A DNA stretch of 64,000 nucleotides from SIG701 sp045539595. GTDB taxonomy: Bacteria; Bacillota; Clostridia; Oscillospirales; CAG-272. The translations under genes were made by a program, and so were the position numbers. Location of the stretch: positions 1 through 64,000 of the forward strand of contig JAZQFQ010000016.1 in NCBI GenBank assembly GCA_045539595.1, written 5' to 3'. Below the pieces are notes generated by a model that was not told the DNA's origin, made no database searches, and saw only the letters and a list, made by a program, of their open reading frames with translations. Below, one piece after another: positions 32,808 through 41,203 of this stretch (positions within the stretch are counted from its first letter, which is position 1; every line of letters begins with the position of its first letter).

Positions 32808-33570
32808 ATCACGGAAGATTCTTGAAAAGATCGGCGTGGCGGCGTTCTGGCTGGCTGTATGGTTCATCGCCGCGCGGATCGTGCATCTGGAAATACTTCT
32901 GCCGTCGCCAGTTGCAACCGGCGCAAAGTGGATTTCTTTGATGAGAACGGCATCCTATTGGACATCCATCGGAGCTTCCCTTTTGCATATATTGTGCGGA
33001 TATCTGGCCGGGTGTCTCTCGGGCATACTGCTGGGCTTTCTCATGTATCGTTTCTCCGTGATCAATGCCCTGTTTACACCGGTTTTGAGCATGATACGCT
33101 CCGTGCCTGTAGCATCATTTATTATTCTGGCGCTGGTGTGGATCGGAAGACAACAAATCCCCCCCTTCATTGCCTTTCTCATGGTATTTCCCGTAGTATC
33201 CGCCAGTGTAAAAACCGGCTTGAACTCCGTAAATCACGAGTTATTCGAGGTAGCACATGTTTACCATTTCACACGGCTGCAAACCATTCGGCTTCTGTAT
33301 CAGCCGGCAGTGCTTCCGCATCTGATTACATCGGCGCGGGTTACTCTTGGATTGGCCTGGAAGGCCAGCGTTGCCGCAGAGATTCTCTGCTCCCTTTCCC
33401 ACTCCATTGGAGGAAACATTTATACATCCAAATTAGTGCTGGAAACCGATACACTGTTTGCATGGACGATCACGGTTATTCTGATCAGCATCCTGTTTGA
33501 GTATCTGCTTTCACGTGCGTTGGATGCACTGCATCCCACAGCAAGGAGGAACGTGTCCAATGTGCGTTAA
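32779..33570 (+). CDS. ABC transporter permease (SsuC/TauC-like)
   Basis: The protein has 263 residues with about six membrane spans. The family EAA-type loop is recognisable as ELFEVAHVYHFTRLQTIRLLYQPAVLPH and is followed by the SARVTLGLAWKASVAAEIL segment characteristic of nitrate/sulfonate/pyrimidine-type permeases. Its start overlaps the binding-protein gene by 29 bases. It should form the membrane channel with the binding protein before it and the ATPase after it. Confidence 0.9.
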   Translation: MKRFSTQKTKSRKILEKIGVAAFWLAVWFIAARIVHLEILLPSPVATGAKWISLMRTASYWTSIGASLLHILCGYLAGCLSGILLGFLMYRFSVINALFTPVLSMIRSVPVASFIILALVWIGRQQIPPFIAFLMVFPVVSASVKTGLNSVNHELFEVAHVYHFTRLQTIRLLYQPAVLPHLITSARVTLGLAWKASVAAEILCSLSHSIGGNIYTSKLVLETDTLFAWTITVILISILFEYLLSRALDALHPTARRNVSNVR

Positions 33571-34192
33571 ACTGATCGATGTAACAAAGTGTTTTGGGGA
33601 AAAAGTTGTTCTCTCCTCGTTGAATCAGGAATTCCTGGCTGGAAAATGCTACGCTATTGCCGGAGCGTCGGGGATTGGAAAAACCACTCTTTTGCGCATC
33701 ATCAGCGGGCTGGAAACACAGGACAGCGGATCGGTGATCCTGCCCGAGGATGCGGTGATATCCTATGCTTTTCAGGAACCTCGCTTGTTTGATGAGCTGA
33801 CAGTTGCAGAGAATATTTCCGTCGTCCATCCCGAGCGGGACGGTTTGCAAATTCTGCGGGAGCTGGATCTTTCCAATGATGCGGACAAATATCCCGATGA
33901 ATTATCGGGCGGTATGAAAAAACGTGTCGGTCTGGCCCGTGCCTTAGCCAAGAAAGCGCATATTTATCTGATTGATGAGCCAACCGGCGGACAGGATGCC
34001 CAACGGTGCCATACCATAGCCGAAACGATTTCCCGCTATACACAAGGCAGCTTGTGCCTTGTGTCCACACACGACGCTGCACTGATTGGCGCGATTGCCG
34101 ATCATCTGATCGTATTCACAGAAAGTTCCGTCCAAGTATATGATCATATAAAAGATCGCCCGCTTGATGAAATCCAAACGCTTATGCGTTAA
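33560..34192 (+). CDS. ABC transporter ATP-binding protein (SsuB/TauB-like)
   Basis: The protein has 210 residues. It has Walker A GASGIGKTTL near 38, a Q-loop in YAFQEPRLFDELTV, ABC signature LSGGMKKRVGLARAL and Walker B IYLIDEPTGG with the H-loop VSTHDAA. The frame is open upstream, but ATG 33560 with AAGGAGG 10 bases before it gives the normal start. It overlaps the permease gene by 11 bases. It energises the importer encoded by the two preceding genes and is followed by a terminator. Confidence 0.93.
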   Translation: MCVKLIDVTKCFGEKVVLSSLNQEFLAGKCYAIAGASGIGKTTLLRIISGLETQDSGSVILPEDAVISYAFQEPRLFDELTVAENISVVHPERDGLQILRELDLSNDADKYPDELSGGMKKRVGLARALAKKAHIYLIDEPTGGQDAQRCHTIAETISRYTQGSLCLVSTHDAALIGAIADHLIVFTESSVQVYDHIKDRPLDEIQTLMR

Positions 34193-34204
34193 GTCACAAA
34201 AAAG

Positions 34205-34231
34205 ACGACTGCCGGCTGGCAGTCGTGTTTT
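34205..34231. terminator. Bidirectional intrinsic terminator
   Basis: Stem ACGACTGCC (34205-34213) with GGCAGTCGT (34218-34226), A-run left and T-run right, between the ABC ATPase gene and convergent pepD. Confidence 0.9.
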
Positions 34232-34234
34232 TCA

Positions 34235-35659
34235 TCAGTGAATTCGCTTCAGCATATCCAGCACAAGGGCGCATACGCGCTCACCGGAGGACAGAGACAT
34301 TTTTTCCTTCGGGGTATGGATATCATACATATTGGGACCTATGGAAATCATGTCCATCTCCGGAATCTTCTGGCTGAGCAGACCGCATTCGAGTCCGGCA
34401 TGGATGCCGATGATCTTCCCTTCCTCGCCAAAACAAGCACGGCTGGATTCCTTGTAAACCGATTGAATTTTAGAATTCGATCGGAAATTCCATCCGGGAT
34501 AGCGGCTTCTGTGACTGATATTGAATCCGCACACAGCAGCACATGATTCCAATACACCGCAAATGTCATCCAATCGGCTTTCCACGGAGGAGCGTGATGA
34601 TGCTGTTACAGATGCTTTTCCCGAATCCACATGGACGACAGCAGGATTGGAGGATGTCTCCACAAGCCCCGGCAAATTCGCACTCATGGTGACGGGACCG
34701 AACGGCAGAATGCGAATCAAACGGATCAAGCGCAAACTATCCTCCCGCGTCATTGCGCAGCCATCATAATTCTCAATCGTAATGTCTACGCGGAAATCCC
34801 CGTCATCAGCACACAGCTCAGCACGGATAGTTTCCGACAAATTCCGTATGGTTTTAATAACCGCATCCGGTGCGTCGGCGGCAATCCGCATCTCACACTC
34901 ACGGGGGATGGCGTTGTCCTTATTACCGCCATCCATGGAGATCAGGCGTGTGCCCGGGTGAGCAAGAGCGGCTTCGCCCAGCCGCGCGGCAATTTTCAGT
35001 GCGTTGGCGCGGCATCGATCGATATCCTCGCCGGAATGGCCGCCGCACAGACCGGTAACGAATATGCGGATCGCTTTTCCTGTATAGGAAGCGTACCGGC
35101 ACTCGCTGATAAAATCGGTACGAACGCCGCCGGCACAAGCAGCTGTGGCACTTTTCTCATCACAAGAATCCAAATTGATCATCATGCGAGCCTTCAGCCA
35201 CGCAGGATCCACCGCACGCATGCCATCCAGCCCCACCTCCTCAGCGGATGTAAAGAGACATTCCAGCGCAGGGTGTTCCGCAGACGTGTCTTCCAGGATA
35301 GCCAACATGGTGGCTACTGCAAAACCGTTGTCTGCACCGAGCGTTGTTCCGTTGGCATAAATGTAGTCACCCTTACGCAATATCTCAATGCCATCTACGG
35401 CAAAATCGTGGCTGCAATCTGCATTTTTCTCGCAAACCATATCCGTGTGACCCTGCAGTGCCACTGCGGGTGCGTCCTCGTAGTTGGCAGATGATTTCTT
35501 GCGGATCAGCACATTGTGACTGCTGTCACGCATGGCTTCCAGCCCATGCTCTTTTGCAAATTGCATCAGATAATCAGCAATTTTATCTTCATGATAGGAT
35601 GCACGCGGGATAGCGCTGATTTTATAAAAATATTGCAGTACTCGATTGAAGAATTCCAT
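34235..35659 (-). CDS. pepD: Aminoacyl-histidine dipeptidase (M20C, PepD)
   Basis: Cytosolic zinc dipeptidase of broad specificity, 474 residues (family about 480). Motifs: VALQGHTDMVCEKN (metal His/Asp), LGADNGFAVATMLAIL (bridging Asp), FTSAEEVGLDGM (catalytic Glu pair) and the late GLECGLLSQKIPEMDMISIGPNMYDIHTPKE region, here only partly quoted, with the final metal His. It stands alone on the minus strand. It probably recycles peptides for amino acid supply. Confidence 0.96.
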   Translation of the reverse strand: MEFFNRVLQYFYKISAIPRASYHEDKIADYLMQFAKEHGLEAMRDSSHNVLIRKKSSANYEDAPAVALQGHTDMVCEKNADCSHDFAVDGIEILRKGDYIYANGTTLGADNGFAVATMLAILEDTSAEHPALECLFTSAEEVGLDGMRAVDPAWLKARMMINLDSCDEKSATAACAGGVRTDFISECRYASYTGKAIRIFVTGLCGGHSGEDIDRCRANALKIAARLGEAALAHPGTRLISMDGGNKDNAIPRECEMRIAADAPDAVIKTIRNLSETIRAELCADDGDFRVDITIENYDGCAMTREDSLRLIRLIRILPFGPVTMSANLPGLVETSSNPAVVHVDSGKASVTASSRSSVESRLDDICGVLESCAAVCGFNISHRSRYPGWNFRSNSKIQSVYKESSRACFGEEGKIIGIHAGLECGLLSQKIPEMDMISIGPNMYDIHTPKEKMSLSSGERVCALVLDMLKRIH

Positions 35660-35762
35660 AATTCACCTCACAGTAGTTCTTGTATTATCATATCACGAAA
35701 CGAGGGATTTAGCAAGTACAGCTCCGGATTTACAGAAAATAAATAAAATATATAGGAAACGG

Positions 35763-35791
35763 TTTTCTTTTCCGTGAAAATGTGCTATAAT
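35763..35791 (+). promoter_or_regulatory. Probable extended -10 promoter of ispD
   Basis: TATAAT at 35786-35791 is preceded by TGC (extended -10, TGCTATAAT). The -35 TTTTCT is weak at the 17-base spacing. Confidence 0.5.
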
Positions 35792-35839
35792 ACATGGAGT
35801 GTGTGATAATTCCGAAAGAAAGCAGGATTTTCTACCGTT

Positions 35840-36607
35840 ATGAATGCTGTGATCCAAAAAATATCCGATGTTCTTCGCGCATTTTCCCCGGCGGAAAATC
35901 GACGGCATTTTACTTCCGCTGTTATCCTTGCCGCAGGAAGCGGGGAGCGCTTCGGACAAAAATACGGCCCGAAGCAGTTCTGCCCCATTTGCTCCGTGCC
36001 TGTTCTGGTGCATACGCTGCGTGCTTTTGAGGCCAGCGACTATATTCAGGAAATACTGATCGTTACCCGCGAAGCGGATATTCTTCGCTGTCAGGAATAC
36101 GTGGATACCTATGGGCTGAAAAAAGTAACGAAAATCCTCCCGGGCGGTGCCGATCGGCAGGCATCTGCCAAATGCGGTTTTGATGCCGTATCCGAAAAAG
36201 CCGAGTTTGTAGCCCTCCACGATGGTGCCCGATGTCTGATTACTGCAGAAATCATTGATGCCACCATACGCAGCGCCTATGAGCATGGTGCCGCAGTGGC
36301 CGCAGAGCGATCGCGGGATACTGTGAAGATTGCCGCAGACAACGGCTATATCAAGGAATCTCCCGATCGGAACACCGTTTGGCTGGCTAAGACACCGCAG
36401 GTGTTTATGGCGGATATGTACCGCGCAGCCATCTATTCCGCTATCAAAGATCAGGTGACTGCCACGGACGACAGTATGCTGGTGGAGCGCCTGGGATTCA
36501 AAGTGAAAATGGTGGAGTGTGGCAACGAAAATTTGAAATTGACCACCCCCAATGATGTGCGTATCGCAGAGGCCATTCTGCGGGCAAGACAGGAGGAGCA
36601 AGCATGA
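35840..36607 (+). CDS. ispD: 2-C-methyl-D-erythritol 4-phosphate cytidylyltransferase
   Basis: Third enzyme of the non-mevalonate isoprenoid pathway, 255 residues. The CTP-binding signature VILAAGSGERFGQKYGPKQF begins near residue 31, later than usual, because of an N-terminal extension of about 30 residues (MNAVIQKISDVLRAFS...). VALHDGARCLI and ATDDSMLVERLG are further family motifs. No strong ribosome site precedes the ATG (AGGA 13 bases away). The stop overlaps the ispF start by 4 bases, so the two successive pathway enzymes (with IspE between them in the pathway, absent here) are co-translated. Confidence 0.95.
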   Translation: MNAVIQKISDVLRAFSPAENRRHFTSAVILAAGSGERFGQKYGPKQFCPICSVPVLVHTLRAFEASDYIQEILIVTREADILRCQEYVDTYGLKKVTKILPGGADRQASAKCGFDAVSEKAEFVALHDGARCLITAEIIDATIRSAYEHGAAVAAERSRDTVKIAADNGYIKESPDRNTVWLAKTPQVFMADMYRAAIYSAIKDQVTATDDSMLVERLGFKVKMVECGNENLKLTTPNDVRIAEAILRARQEEQA

Positions 36608-37107
36608 GAATAGGCCATGGATACGACGCCCACCGTTTTGGGGACAAGCGACCGTTTGTAATCGGCGGCGTGCAAATACCCTATGAGCGCGGAATCGATG
36701 CTCATTCCGACGGCGATACCCTGCTGCACGCGGTAATCGATGCCCTGTTCGGTGCGGCGGGAATGCCCGACATCGGCGCCCATTATCCGGATACATCCGC
36801 CGCGTTTGACAATGTGGATAGTATGTATTTACTCAAAGATGCCGTAAATGAAGTTTCCGGTGCCGGATTTGCGTTGGAGTATCTTGACTGTACCATTATT
36901 GCCCAAGCGCCGAAAATGGCGCAGTGGCTGCCGCAAATGCGTCAGAACATAGCCGCCGCCTGCTTCGTGGATGTTTCCCGCGTCAACGTAAAAGCAACCA
37001 CCGAGGAACGCATGGGTTTCACCGGCGAGAAGTTGGGACTTGCAGCCCATGCCGTTTGCTTGCTTCGCGAAGAATGCCCCGGTTTCCCGGAGCATTCCCA
37101 TCTATAA
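36604..37107 (+). CDS. ispF: 2-C-methyl-D-erythritol 2,4-cyclodiphosphate synthase
   Basis: Fifth enzyme of the non-mevalonate pathway, 167 residues. IGHGYDAHRF at the N-terminus carries the zinc-binding Asp and His; DAHSDGDTLLHAVIDALFGAAG supplies the third ligand, and GAHYPDTSAAF and ATTEERMGFTG are the other family motifs. It is translationally coupled to ispD. The 190 bases after it contain the promoter of rpe and no clear terminator. Confidence 0.98.
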   Translation: MRIGHGYDAHRFGDKRPFVIGGVQIPYERGIDAHSDGDTLLHAVIDALFGAAGMPDIGAHYPDTSAAFDNVDSMYLLKDAVNEVSGAGFALEYLDCTIIAQAPKMAQWLPQMRQNIAAACFVDVSRVNVKATTEERMGFTGEKLGLAAHAVCLLREECPGFPEHSHL

Positions 37108-37244
37108 AAATCGGCGAAGGCGGCGATCATCTCTCACTTCCTGCATTTTTTTCTCCGGCACCGCCCGTCAGCCTCTTGTTTTCGCAAGGGCTTTCTTCCC
37201 CCTATACAGGATATGGGGGATTCATGTTATTTGCTACGATGCGA

Positions 37245-37273
37245 TTGAACTCCATACAATCGCTGTATATAAT
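37245..37273 (+). promoter_or_regulatory. Promoter of rpe
   Basis: TTGAAC (37245-37250), 17-base spacer, TATAAT (37268-37273), about 20 bases before the rpe ribosome site. Confidence 0.85.
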
Positions 37274-37300
37274 TTAAACACAATATCAGGAGATGTATTT

Positions 37301-37987
37301 ATGAAGATTTTGACTTCCCCTTCCGTTCTGGCCTGCGATTTTTTGCACCTGGAAGATGAGATCCGTCGTGCTGACGCTGCCGGTTCCGACTGGCTTCACT
37401 GTGATGTGATGGACGGAATGTTCGTTCCCAACATGAGTTTCGGGTTTGACACGATCCGCGCCATCGACACCGTATCCGATCTTCCTCTGGATGTACATAT
37501 GATGACCTGCGTACCGCAGAACTATCTGGATGCTTTGAAGAACGCGGGTGCGGACATCGTTACCATTCACAACGATATTGGGCTGAGCGATGAGGAACTG
37601 CATGAGGTGCTGAAGAACATCCACGCAAGAGGAATGAAGGCCGCCATGTCCCTGAAGCCGAAGTTCCCGGCTGAGACTGTGTTCCCCTTCCTTGAGGAGT
37701 TGGACATGGTTCTGATTATGACAGTAGAGCCCGGTTTCGGCGGTCAGAAATTCATGCCCGATATGCTGGACAAGATTGCGGCTGTTCGCCGGAAAGCCAT
37801 CGAAATGGGCCGCGATATCGACATTCAGGTAGACGGCGGCACCAACGCCGCCAATGCGGCACTGGCGGCTGCATCCGGTGCGAACGTATTCGTTGTCGGC
37901 ACGGCTTCCTTCCGCGCGCCGGACATGAAGGCTGCACTGGACGACGTGAAAAAAGCCGCTGAGGACGCATACGGAAAAAATCTCTGA
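37301..37987 (+). CDS. rpe: Ribulose-phosphate 3-epimerase
   Basis: Pentose phosphate pathway enzyme, 228 residues, interconverting ribulose 5-phosphate and xylulose 5-phosphate. TIM-barrel landmarks: SPSVLACDFLHLEDEI, WLHCDVMDGMFVPN (metal and catalytic Asp), LDVHMM, ALKPKFPAE (read here as MSLKPKFPAE), MTVEPGFGGQKF and QVDGGTNAANAALAAASGANVFV. A longer open frame extends upstream to 37040, but ATG 37301 with AGGAG 8 bases before it follows a good promoter. It ends at a terminator. Confidence 0.98.
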   Translation: MKILTSPSVLACDFLHLEDEIRRADAAGSDWLHCDVMDGMFVPNMSFGFDTIRAIDTVSDLPLDVHMMTCVPQNYLDALKNAGADIVTIHNDIGLSDEELHEVLKNIHARGMKAAMSLKPKFPAETVFPFLEELDMVLIMTVEPGFGGQKFMPDMLDKIAAVRRKAIEMGRDIDIQVDGGTNAANAALAAASGANVFVVGTASFRAPDMKAALDDVKKAAEDAYGKNL

Positions 37988-38007
37988 TTTATCATACATT
38001 AAAGAAC

Positions 38008-38036
38008 AAAACCCGAGGGATAACCTCGGGTTTTAT
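38008..38036. terminator. Bidirectional intrinsic terminator
   Basis: Stem AAAACCCGAGG (38008-38018) with CCTCGGGTTTT (38024-38034) around GATAA, between convergent rpe and the nuclease-like lipoprotein gene. Confidence 0.9.
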
Positions 38037-38068
38037 GTTTATCTATAATTGCTGCTTGTCATGCCGTA

Positions 38069-39745
38069 TTACATTTCATACCGCAGGAATATCGGGTAAT
38101 GGTCTGAAGGATATTCCCCGTCGATCTTTTCGTCAATTACCTCGTATTCCGCGGGATATACCGAATCGGTGCAGAATACAAAATCAATGACCTTACCGTT
38201 TCCTGGGAAAGTAGCTTTCTTTTCAGCCACAGGTGCATCCAGAGCCGCATTGGTAAAACCTGCGCCGGTCACTATTTTATAGGTTTCCTCGGATGCAACA
38301 CAGTTGAAGTCGCCGGTCATAAGAATCGGAAGGCCGGCGTGTTTTTCGGCAAAACTCACAAGCACACCTGCCTGGAATATGCGCGCCTCCAGACTTTCGT
38401 GATCCAGGTGAGTATTGATATGTACAAATTCCTGGCCATTGCTCTTGCACCGCAGTTTGGCAAACGTCATAATCCGTCTGTAAGCGGAGGTTTCGTAGGA
38501 GGATACCTTATCCGGTGTTTCGGACAGCCAATATGTATCACTTTCGAGCAGCTCAAAGCGATCCTTTTTGTAGAAGATACAGCTGTACTCGCCGTTATGG
38601 CCGCCATCTCTTCCTTCTCCCACATAGCCGTAGATGTGACCCAAGCGAGCTTTCAGAATATCCATCCAGTAGGGGGATACTTCCTGCAGGCCCACCGTAT
38701 CGGGATCTGCATTCAGAATGGTGTTTACCACGCGGTTGATGCGTGCCTCATCCGGCTTGGTGGTCAGAATATTGAAACTCATGATGCTGAGCTGGTTTGA
38801 TGCTCGCTCCCCTTCAATGGCGTTCGTGATTTGTACGTTTGCCGTTTTTCCACCGTCCGTCAGCATTGAGAGGAGAGCATCCACACCGCCGATGTATCCG
38901 CTGATATCACCGGCCAGAATAGACACATTTCCGTTTACGTCTGCCTCAATGCGATATTTTCCATTCGCTAATACAACCGATGCAGAATCGGCATCCTCGT
39001 TGGCCGTATGGCCGATTCGAATCCACTTTGTGCAGTCATCGGAGAGATACTTGTCGGATGTTACAGTCAGTGCATAACCGGTCTTTTCAGTAATTACCGA
39101 TGCAAGGCGAGATGCATGCTTGCTTTCGGACAACAACCCCTTGTTCGGATACACAATGCTGTACTGATAAATCGACGTTCCGTTGATTGATACACTATCT
39201 ATATCATAATTAGCTTTATACAGGTAATCCATGGTGTATGAATAAAACGGGCTGTCCATATCGGAGGTGCATACGTTGACCACACGCTCCATGAAACTTT
39301 CCATGGCTTCCATCAGCATAGCATCGGATGCACCGTAAAACACGATTTTCTTCCCTACCAGCTTGTATCCATAATCCGTAACGCGCACAGAGCGGGCTGC
39401 GTCTGCGGATTCCTCGCGCTCGTCGCACACACCGAGCAGTATCTCATATTCCGCCTCGGTGTATTCGGGAGTCGTTTCGTCCACATAGGAGGATCGATAG
39501 GTGAGACGGATAGAAGATTTATTTTCGATGGCGTCACACAATGCTCTGCCTGCGCGGAATAACTCGTCCGAGCAGTACTCCGGATAAATCACTACAATGT
39601 TGTGCAAATCGGAAACTGTGAACCCGGTAAACTCCGGCACAGGTTCATCCGGCGCACCGGAGGGATCGTTCTGGCACGCCGCAAGTGCGCCGGTTATCAA
39701 AAACAAAGCCAATACTGTAGTCAGGAAATGAAGTAATTTTTTCAT
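38069..39745 (-). CDS. Lipoprotein with endonuclease/exonuclease/phosphatase domain
   Basis: The protein has 558 residues. The signal peptide ends in lipobox ITGALAAC. Residues about 35-320 show a repeated beta-alpha pattern resembling the N-terminal domains that accompany some glycoside hydrolases (IVVIYPEYCSDEL, YTEAEYEILLG, KWIRIGHTANEDA). The C-terminal ~240 residues are an EEP-superfamily domain: IMSFNILTTKPDEAR, VGLQEVSPYWMD, HINTHLDHESLEAR, MTGDFNC, DFVFCTDS and the final YPSDHYPIF with the catalytic Asp-His. It could be a secreted nuclease or phosphatase/phosphodiesterase; the substrate is unknown. The ATG at 39745 has GAGG 7 bases upstream. Confidence 0.85.
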   Translation of the reverse strand: MKKLLHFLTTVLALFLITGALAACQNDPSGAPDEPVPEFTGFTVSDLHNIVVIYPEYCSDELFRAGRALCDAIENKSSIRLTYRSSYVDETTPEYTEAEYEILLGVCDEREESADAARSVRVTDYGYKLVGKKIVFYGASDAMLMEAMESFMERVVNVCTSDMDSPFYSYTMDYLYKANYDIDSVSINGTSIYQYSIVYPNKGLLSESKHASRLASVITEKTGYALTVTSDKYLSDDCTKWIRIGHTANEDADSASVVLANGKYRIEADVNGNVSILAGDISGYIGGVDALLSMLTDGGKTANVQITNAIEGERASNQLSIMSFNILTTKPDEARINRVVNTILNADPDTVGLQEVSPYWMDILKARLGHIYGYVGEGRDGGHNGEYSCIFYKKDRFELLESDTYWLSETPDKVSSYETSAYRRIMTFAKLRCKSNGQEFVHINTHLDHESLEARIFQAGVLVSFAEKHAGLPILMTGDFNCVASEETYKIVTGAGFTNAALDAPVAEKKATFPGNGKVIDFVFCTDSVYPAEYEVIDEKIDGEYPSDHYPIFLRYEM

Positions 39746-39803
39746 AAGTACCTCTCTGTCGCGGGAAGATCTCACAAGGAATGGTGAACTAAACCATAGG
39801 ACA

Positions 39804-39832
39804 AGTATACCATGATTTTCGCACTATGGCAA
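39804..39832 (-). promoter_or_regulatory. Promoter of the EEP lipoprotein gene
   Basis: On the minus strand TTGCCA (39832-39827), 17-base spacer, TATACT (39809-39804), about 60 bases before the start codon. Confidence 0.75.
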
Positions 39833-39871
39833 CCCAAATCCCTTATCCCATTTGTATAATTCACCATGCAG

Positions 39872-39902
39872 TAAAAAGATCACCCGAAAACCGGGTGATC
39901 TT
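39872..39902 (-). terminator. Intrinsic terminator of the mreB-like gene
   Basis: Stem AAGATCACCCG (39876-39886) with CGGGTGATCTT (39892-39902), followed on the minus strand by TTTTTA. Confidence 0.88.
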
Positions 39903-39909
39903 AATTACA

Positions 39910-40926
39910 TTAGCGCAGATGGCGGGGAAGATTCATGCCGTCATCCGGGAAAGCGGAGATAAAGTCCAGATATTTGCCGGTGCCGATAGCCACGCAGGAA
40001 ACCGGATGATCCGCCACGCGGGTCTTTACACCAGTTACATTGGCGATCAGACGATCCAGTCCGAACAAAAGACTGCCTCCGCCGGTCATAACAATACCGT
40101 TATGGAGAATATCGCCTATCAATTCCGGCGGTGTCTTTTCAATGACGGAACAAACGGATTCCACAATGGCCGTGATGGGCTCCTCCAGTGCATCGGGCAT
40201 TTCCATGGAGTTCAATCGAATGACGCGGGGCAAGCCCTGCACCAGACAGCGGCCCTTCACTTCAATCATGGTAGGCTCTTCCCTCTGCCAGGCACATCCG
40301 ATCTTTTTCTTAATCTCCTCCGCAGTGCGTTCACCGATCAGCACGTTGTGCTTTCGGCGGACATAGCGGATGATTGCCTCATCAAACTTGTCACCGGCCA
40401 CCTTAATGGATTCAGATACAACAACGCCATTCAGGGAAATAACCGCGATATCCGTGGTACCGCCGCCGATGTCGACGATCATATGGCCGTTGGGCATGGA
40501 AATATCGATTCCGGCGCCCAGTGCTGCAGCCACCGGTTCTTCAATCAGATAGGTACGTTTCGCCCCTGCCTGCACAGCGGCATCCCAAACAGCTCTTGTT
40601 TCCACTTCCGTAATGCCGCTGGGCACGCAGATAGCAACACGCGGCTTGAAAATAACGGAGGGGCCGCAGACGCGGCGAATGAAATGCTGCAGCATCCGCA
40701 GCGTCACTTCATACTGGCTGATAACGCCATCCCGCAGCGGACGAATGGCCGTAATGTTACCGGGGGTGCGGCCCAGCATCTCCTGGGCGGCGCGCCCTAC
40801 TTTTAAAATTCTGTCTGTATTTCGATCGATGGCCACAACCGAAGGCTCTTTTAAAACAATGCCTTTGCCCTTGACATAGACAAGGACTGTTGCTGTACCA
40901 AGGTCAATTCCAATATCTTTTCCCAT
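39910..40926 (-). CDS. mreB: Rod-shape-determining protein MreB/Mbl homologue
   Basis: Actin-like ATPase of 338 residues that organises lateral wall synthesis. It has the phosphate-1 motif GIDLGTATVLVYVKGKGIVLKEPS (given as landmark start GIDLGTATVLV), VCVPSGITEVE, the phosphate-2 motif VDIGGGTTDIAVISL, GERTAEEIKKKIG and the adenosine motif MTGGGSLLFGLD. No mreC/mreD genes follow, so it may be an Mbl- or MreBH-type extra copy; this cannot be decided here. The ATG at 40926 is preferred over a TTG at 40935. It has its own promoter and terminator. Confidence 0.93.
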   Translation of the reverse strand: MGKDIGIDLGTATVLVYVKGKGIVLKEPSVVAIDRNTDRILKVGRAAQEMLGRTPGNITAIRPLRDGVISQYEVTLRMLQHFIRRVCGPSVIFKPRVAICVPSGITEVETRAVWDAAVQAGAKRTYLIEEPVAAALGAGIDISMPNGHMIVDIGGGTTDIAVISLNGVVVSESIKVAGDKFDEAIIRYVRRKHNVLIGERTAEEIKKKIGCAWQREEPTMIEVKGRCLVQGLPRVIRLNSMEMPDALEEPITAIVESVCSVIEKTPPELIGDILHNGIVMTGGGSLLFGLDRLIANVTGVKTRVADHPVSCVAIGTGKYLDFISAFPDDGMNLPRHLR

Positions 40927-41005
40927 CCAAACCAACCGTTTCCGTCCGACATGAAATCAAGCGGACAAGTTATGTCAAAAGACAACATATATCATTCCAA
41001 ATTAT

Positions 41006-41034
41006 ATTATAGCGGAAAAGCAGGAAATTTGCAA
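41006..41034 (-). promoter_or_regulatory. Promoter of the mreB-like gene
   Basis: On the minus strand TTGCAA (41034-41029), 17-base spacer, TATAAT (41011-41006), leaving a leader of about 75 bases. The rest of the 277-base gap up to the Gld-like ATPase gene is AT-rich. It holds only a weak plus-strand -10 (TACAAT, 41157-41162). Confidence 0.75.
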
Positions 41035-41203
41035 TGGATTGTTCAATTTTTTTGCTTGCTTTTCAATTCGTTTCAGATTTGTGCCGTTTTTTATAACTTT
41101 TTTGAAAAATCATAGAAATTTACAAAAAAATTCAGCCAATCTTCAGGAAAACGTGGTACAATGATTAGCGTATACAAAGAAACCATTGGGAGGGTGTGTA
41201 ATT

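Noticed and set aside
37108..37244. Possible small gene or RNA between ispF and rpe
   Set aside because: Only short frames and a weak CTTG/CAAG hairpin are present; the rpe promoter explains the conserved-looking part.
39781..39909. Possible transposon remnant because of the 12-base match to the coaX repeats
   Set aside because: No transposase fragment, terminal repeats or target duplication are visible; the region is explained by the EEP gene promoter and the mreB terminator.
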